This document shows, piece by piece, positions 12,924 through 13,081 of a DNA stretch of 13,081 nt. The DNA is from JBMOPD01 sp049323615. Its GTDB lineage: Bacteria; Bacillota; Desulfotomaculia; Desulfotomaculales; Desulfocucumaceae. Both the position numbers and the translations under genes were made by a program. The stretch spans positions 1 through 13,081 of the forward strand of contig JBMOPD010000016.1 of NCBI GenBank assembly GCA_049323615.1. Direction: 5' to 3'. How positions within the stretch are numbered: position 1 is the first letter of the stretch; every line of letters starts with the position of its first letter. The notes beneath the pieces are model-generated. The model was not told where the DNA came from. It made no database searches and worked only from the letters and a program-made list of their open reading frames with translations.

Positions 12924-13081
12924 TTAACTGAACAGTTGTTTTGCTTTAAGCGTTTCCTGGAACTCCATAATCCCCCTGTTGGCGATGTTCAACTCGCCGT
13001 CAAAGCGGTAAGCCCTGGGGTCGGATTCCGACCCGAATTCCGCAATGGTGGAAAAGTCAATACTCCCGGTCAAATCGGCTA
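12924..13081 (-). CDS. prkA: PrkA serine protein kinase, internal portion ending in an element-encoded tail
   Basis: The minus strand encodes 51 residues before a TAA at 12926-12924, and the reading frame enters from beyond the right edge. The first part, including LTGSIDFSTIAEFG, SESDPRAYRFDGELNIANRG and IMEFQE, is typical PrkA sequence. From the junction core at 12955-12959 onward it changes to TLKAKQLFS followed by stop, which is not PrkA. Replacing that tail with the sequence at 1-229 gives IMEFQEMLKCDEKFLW, the expected PrkA continuation, in frame. As integrated, the protein would be truncated roughly in the middle of its AAA core and is presumably inactive. Confidence 0.9.
   Translation of the reverse strand, partial: ADLTGSIDFSTIAEFGSESDPRAYRFDGELNIANRGIMEFQETLKAKQLFS
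12945..12963. other. attR junction with TCCTG core
   Basis: The core TCCTG is at 12955-12959, with element DNA to the left and prkA to the right. Recombination with the copy at 225-229 would join the prkA flanks exactly, preserving the reading frame through CAG GAG ATG. Confidence 0.8.

Larger units (their letters stand above)
225..12954 (-). mobile_element. Serine-recombinase element inserted in prkA (skin-like), 12,730 bp
   Basis: Both ends are defined by the point where PrkA coding sequence stops matching, and both carry the same 5-bp core TCCTG (225-229 and 12955-12959). Cutting at the core rejoins prkA in frame. A large serine recombinase (216-1772) lies against the left junction, as expected for an integrase next to its attachment site. 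Cargo is an arsenic cluster, a riboswitch-controlled P-type ATPase, an MscS channel, two MBL-fold hydrolases and a secreted GH18 protein. No capsid, tail, relaxase or replication genes are visible, so it may be a reduced element. Strand is given as that of prkA and the recombinase. Precise ends within the core cannot be fixed from one integrated copy. Confidence 0.85.

Noticed and set aside
1..13081. CRISPR arrays, tRNA or rRNA genes, phage structural or conjugation genes
   Set aside because: Searched for by eye on both strands; no regular repeat-spacer array, cloverleaf-like tRNA or such protein family was recognised.

Overview
The window looks like a sporulating, GC-rich Gram-positive of the Desulfotomaculum/Pelotomaculum (Peptococcaceae) type. 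This is inferred from the PrkA serine kinase gene, the SpoIVCA-type large serine recombinase, strong GGAGG ribosome binding sites, and intergenic repeat phrases familiar from such genomes. No rRNA, tRNA or other marker confirms the assignment.

The main feature is a gene split in two. The right end (12924-13081, minus) encodes an internal piece of PrkA that ends in a foreign tail and a stop. The left end (1-229, minus) encodes the next piece of the same protein. Joining the two at a shared 5-bp core, TCCTG (225-229 and 12955-12959), restores an uninterrupted in-frame PrkA sequence. Everything between is therefore a 12,730-bp insertion. It carries a large serine recombinase at one end, whose own stop codon lies inside the attachment site. 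No phage structural or conjugation genes are visible. The layout resembles the sporulation intervening ('skin'-type) elements that are excised in the mother cell, and prkA is itself a sporulation-associated gene in Bacillus.

Cargo from left to right: the recombinase (216-1772, minus); a repeat-rich stretch with a small divergent ORF and a terminator; two divergent metallo-beta-lactamase-fold hydrolases (2443-3423 minus, 3589-4224 plus); a secreted protein joining a copper-amine-oxidase-N-like stalk to a GH18 domain (4317-5591, minus); a decayed MFS transporter (5812-6167); an arsenic cluster of arsR, an arsM-arsN2 fusion and a C_GCAxxG_C_C protein cut by an in-frame TAG (6217-8213); an MscS-type channel (8451-9617); and a P2-type cation ATPase (9642-12344, minus).

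Regulation is unusually readable. Two ATCAA-N6-TTGAT ArsR boxes lie in front of arsR and arsM, and arsR appears to be leaderless. The ATPase leader contains a yybP-ykoY (Mn2+) riboswitch whose P1 stem competes with an 18-bp terminator hairpin. A transposase remnant of the REP-associated (Y1) type lies between the riboswitch and the right junction. The cargo thus combines arsenic biotransformation, Mn/Ca export and osmotic protection with a possibly reversible insertion.
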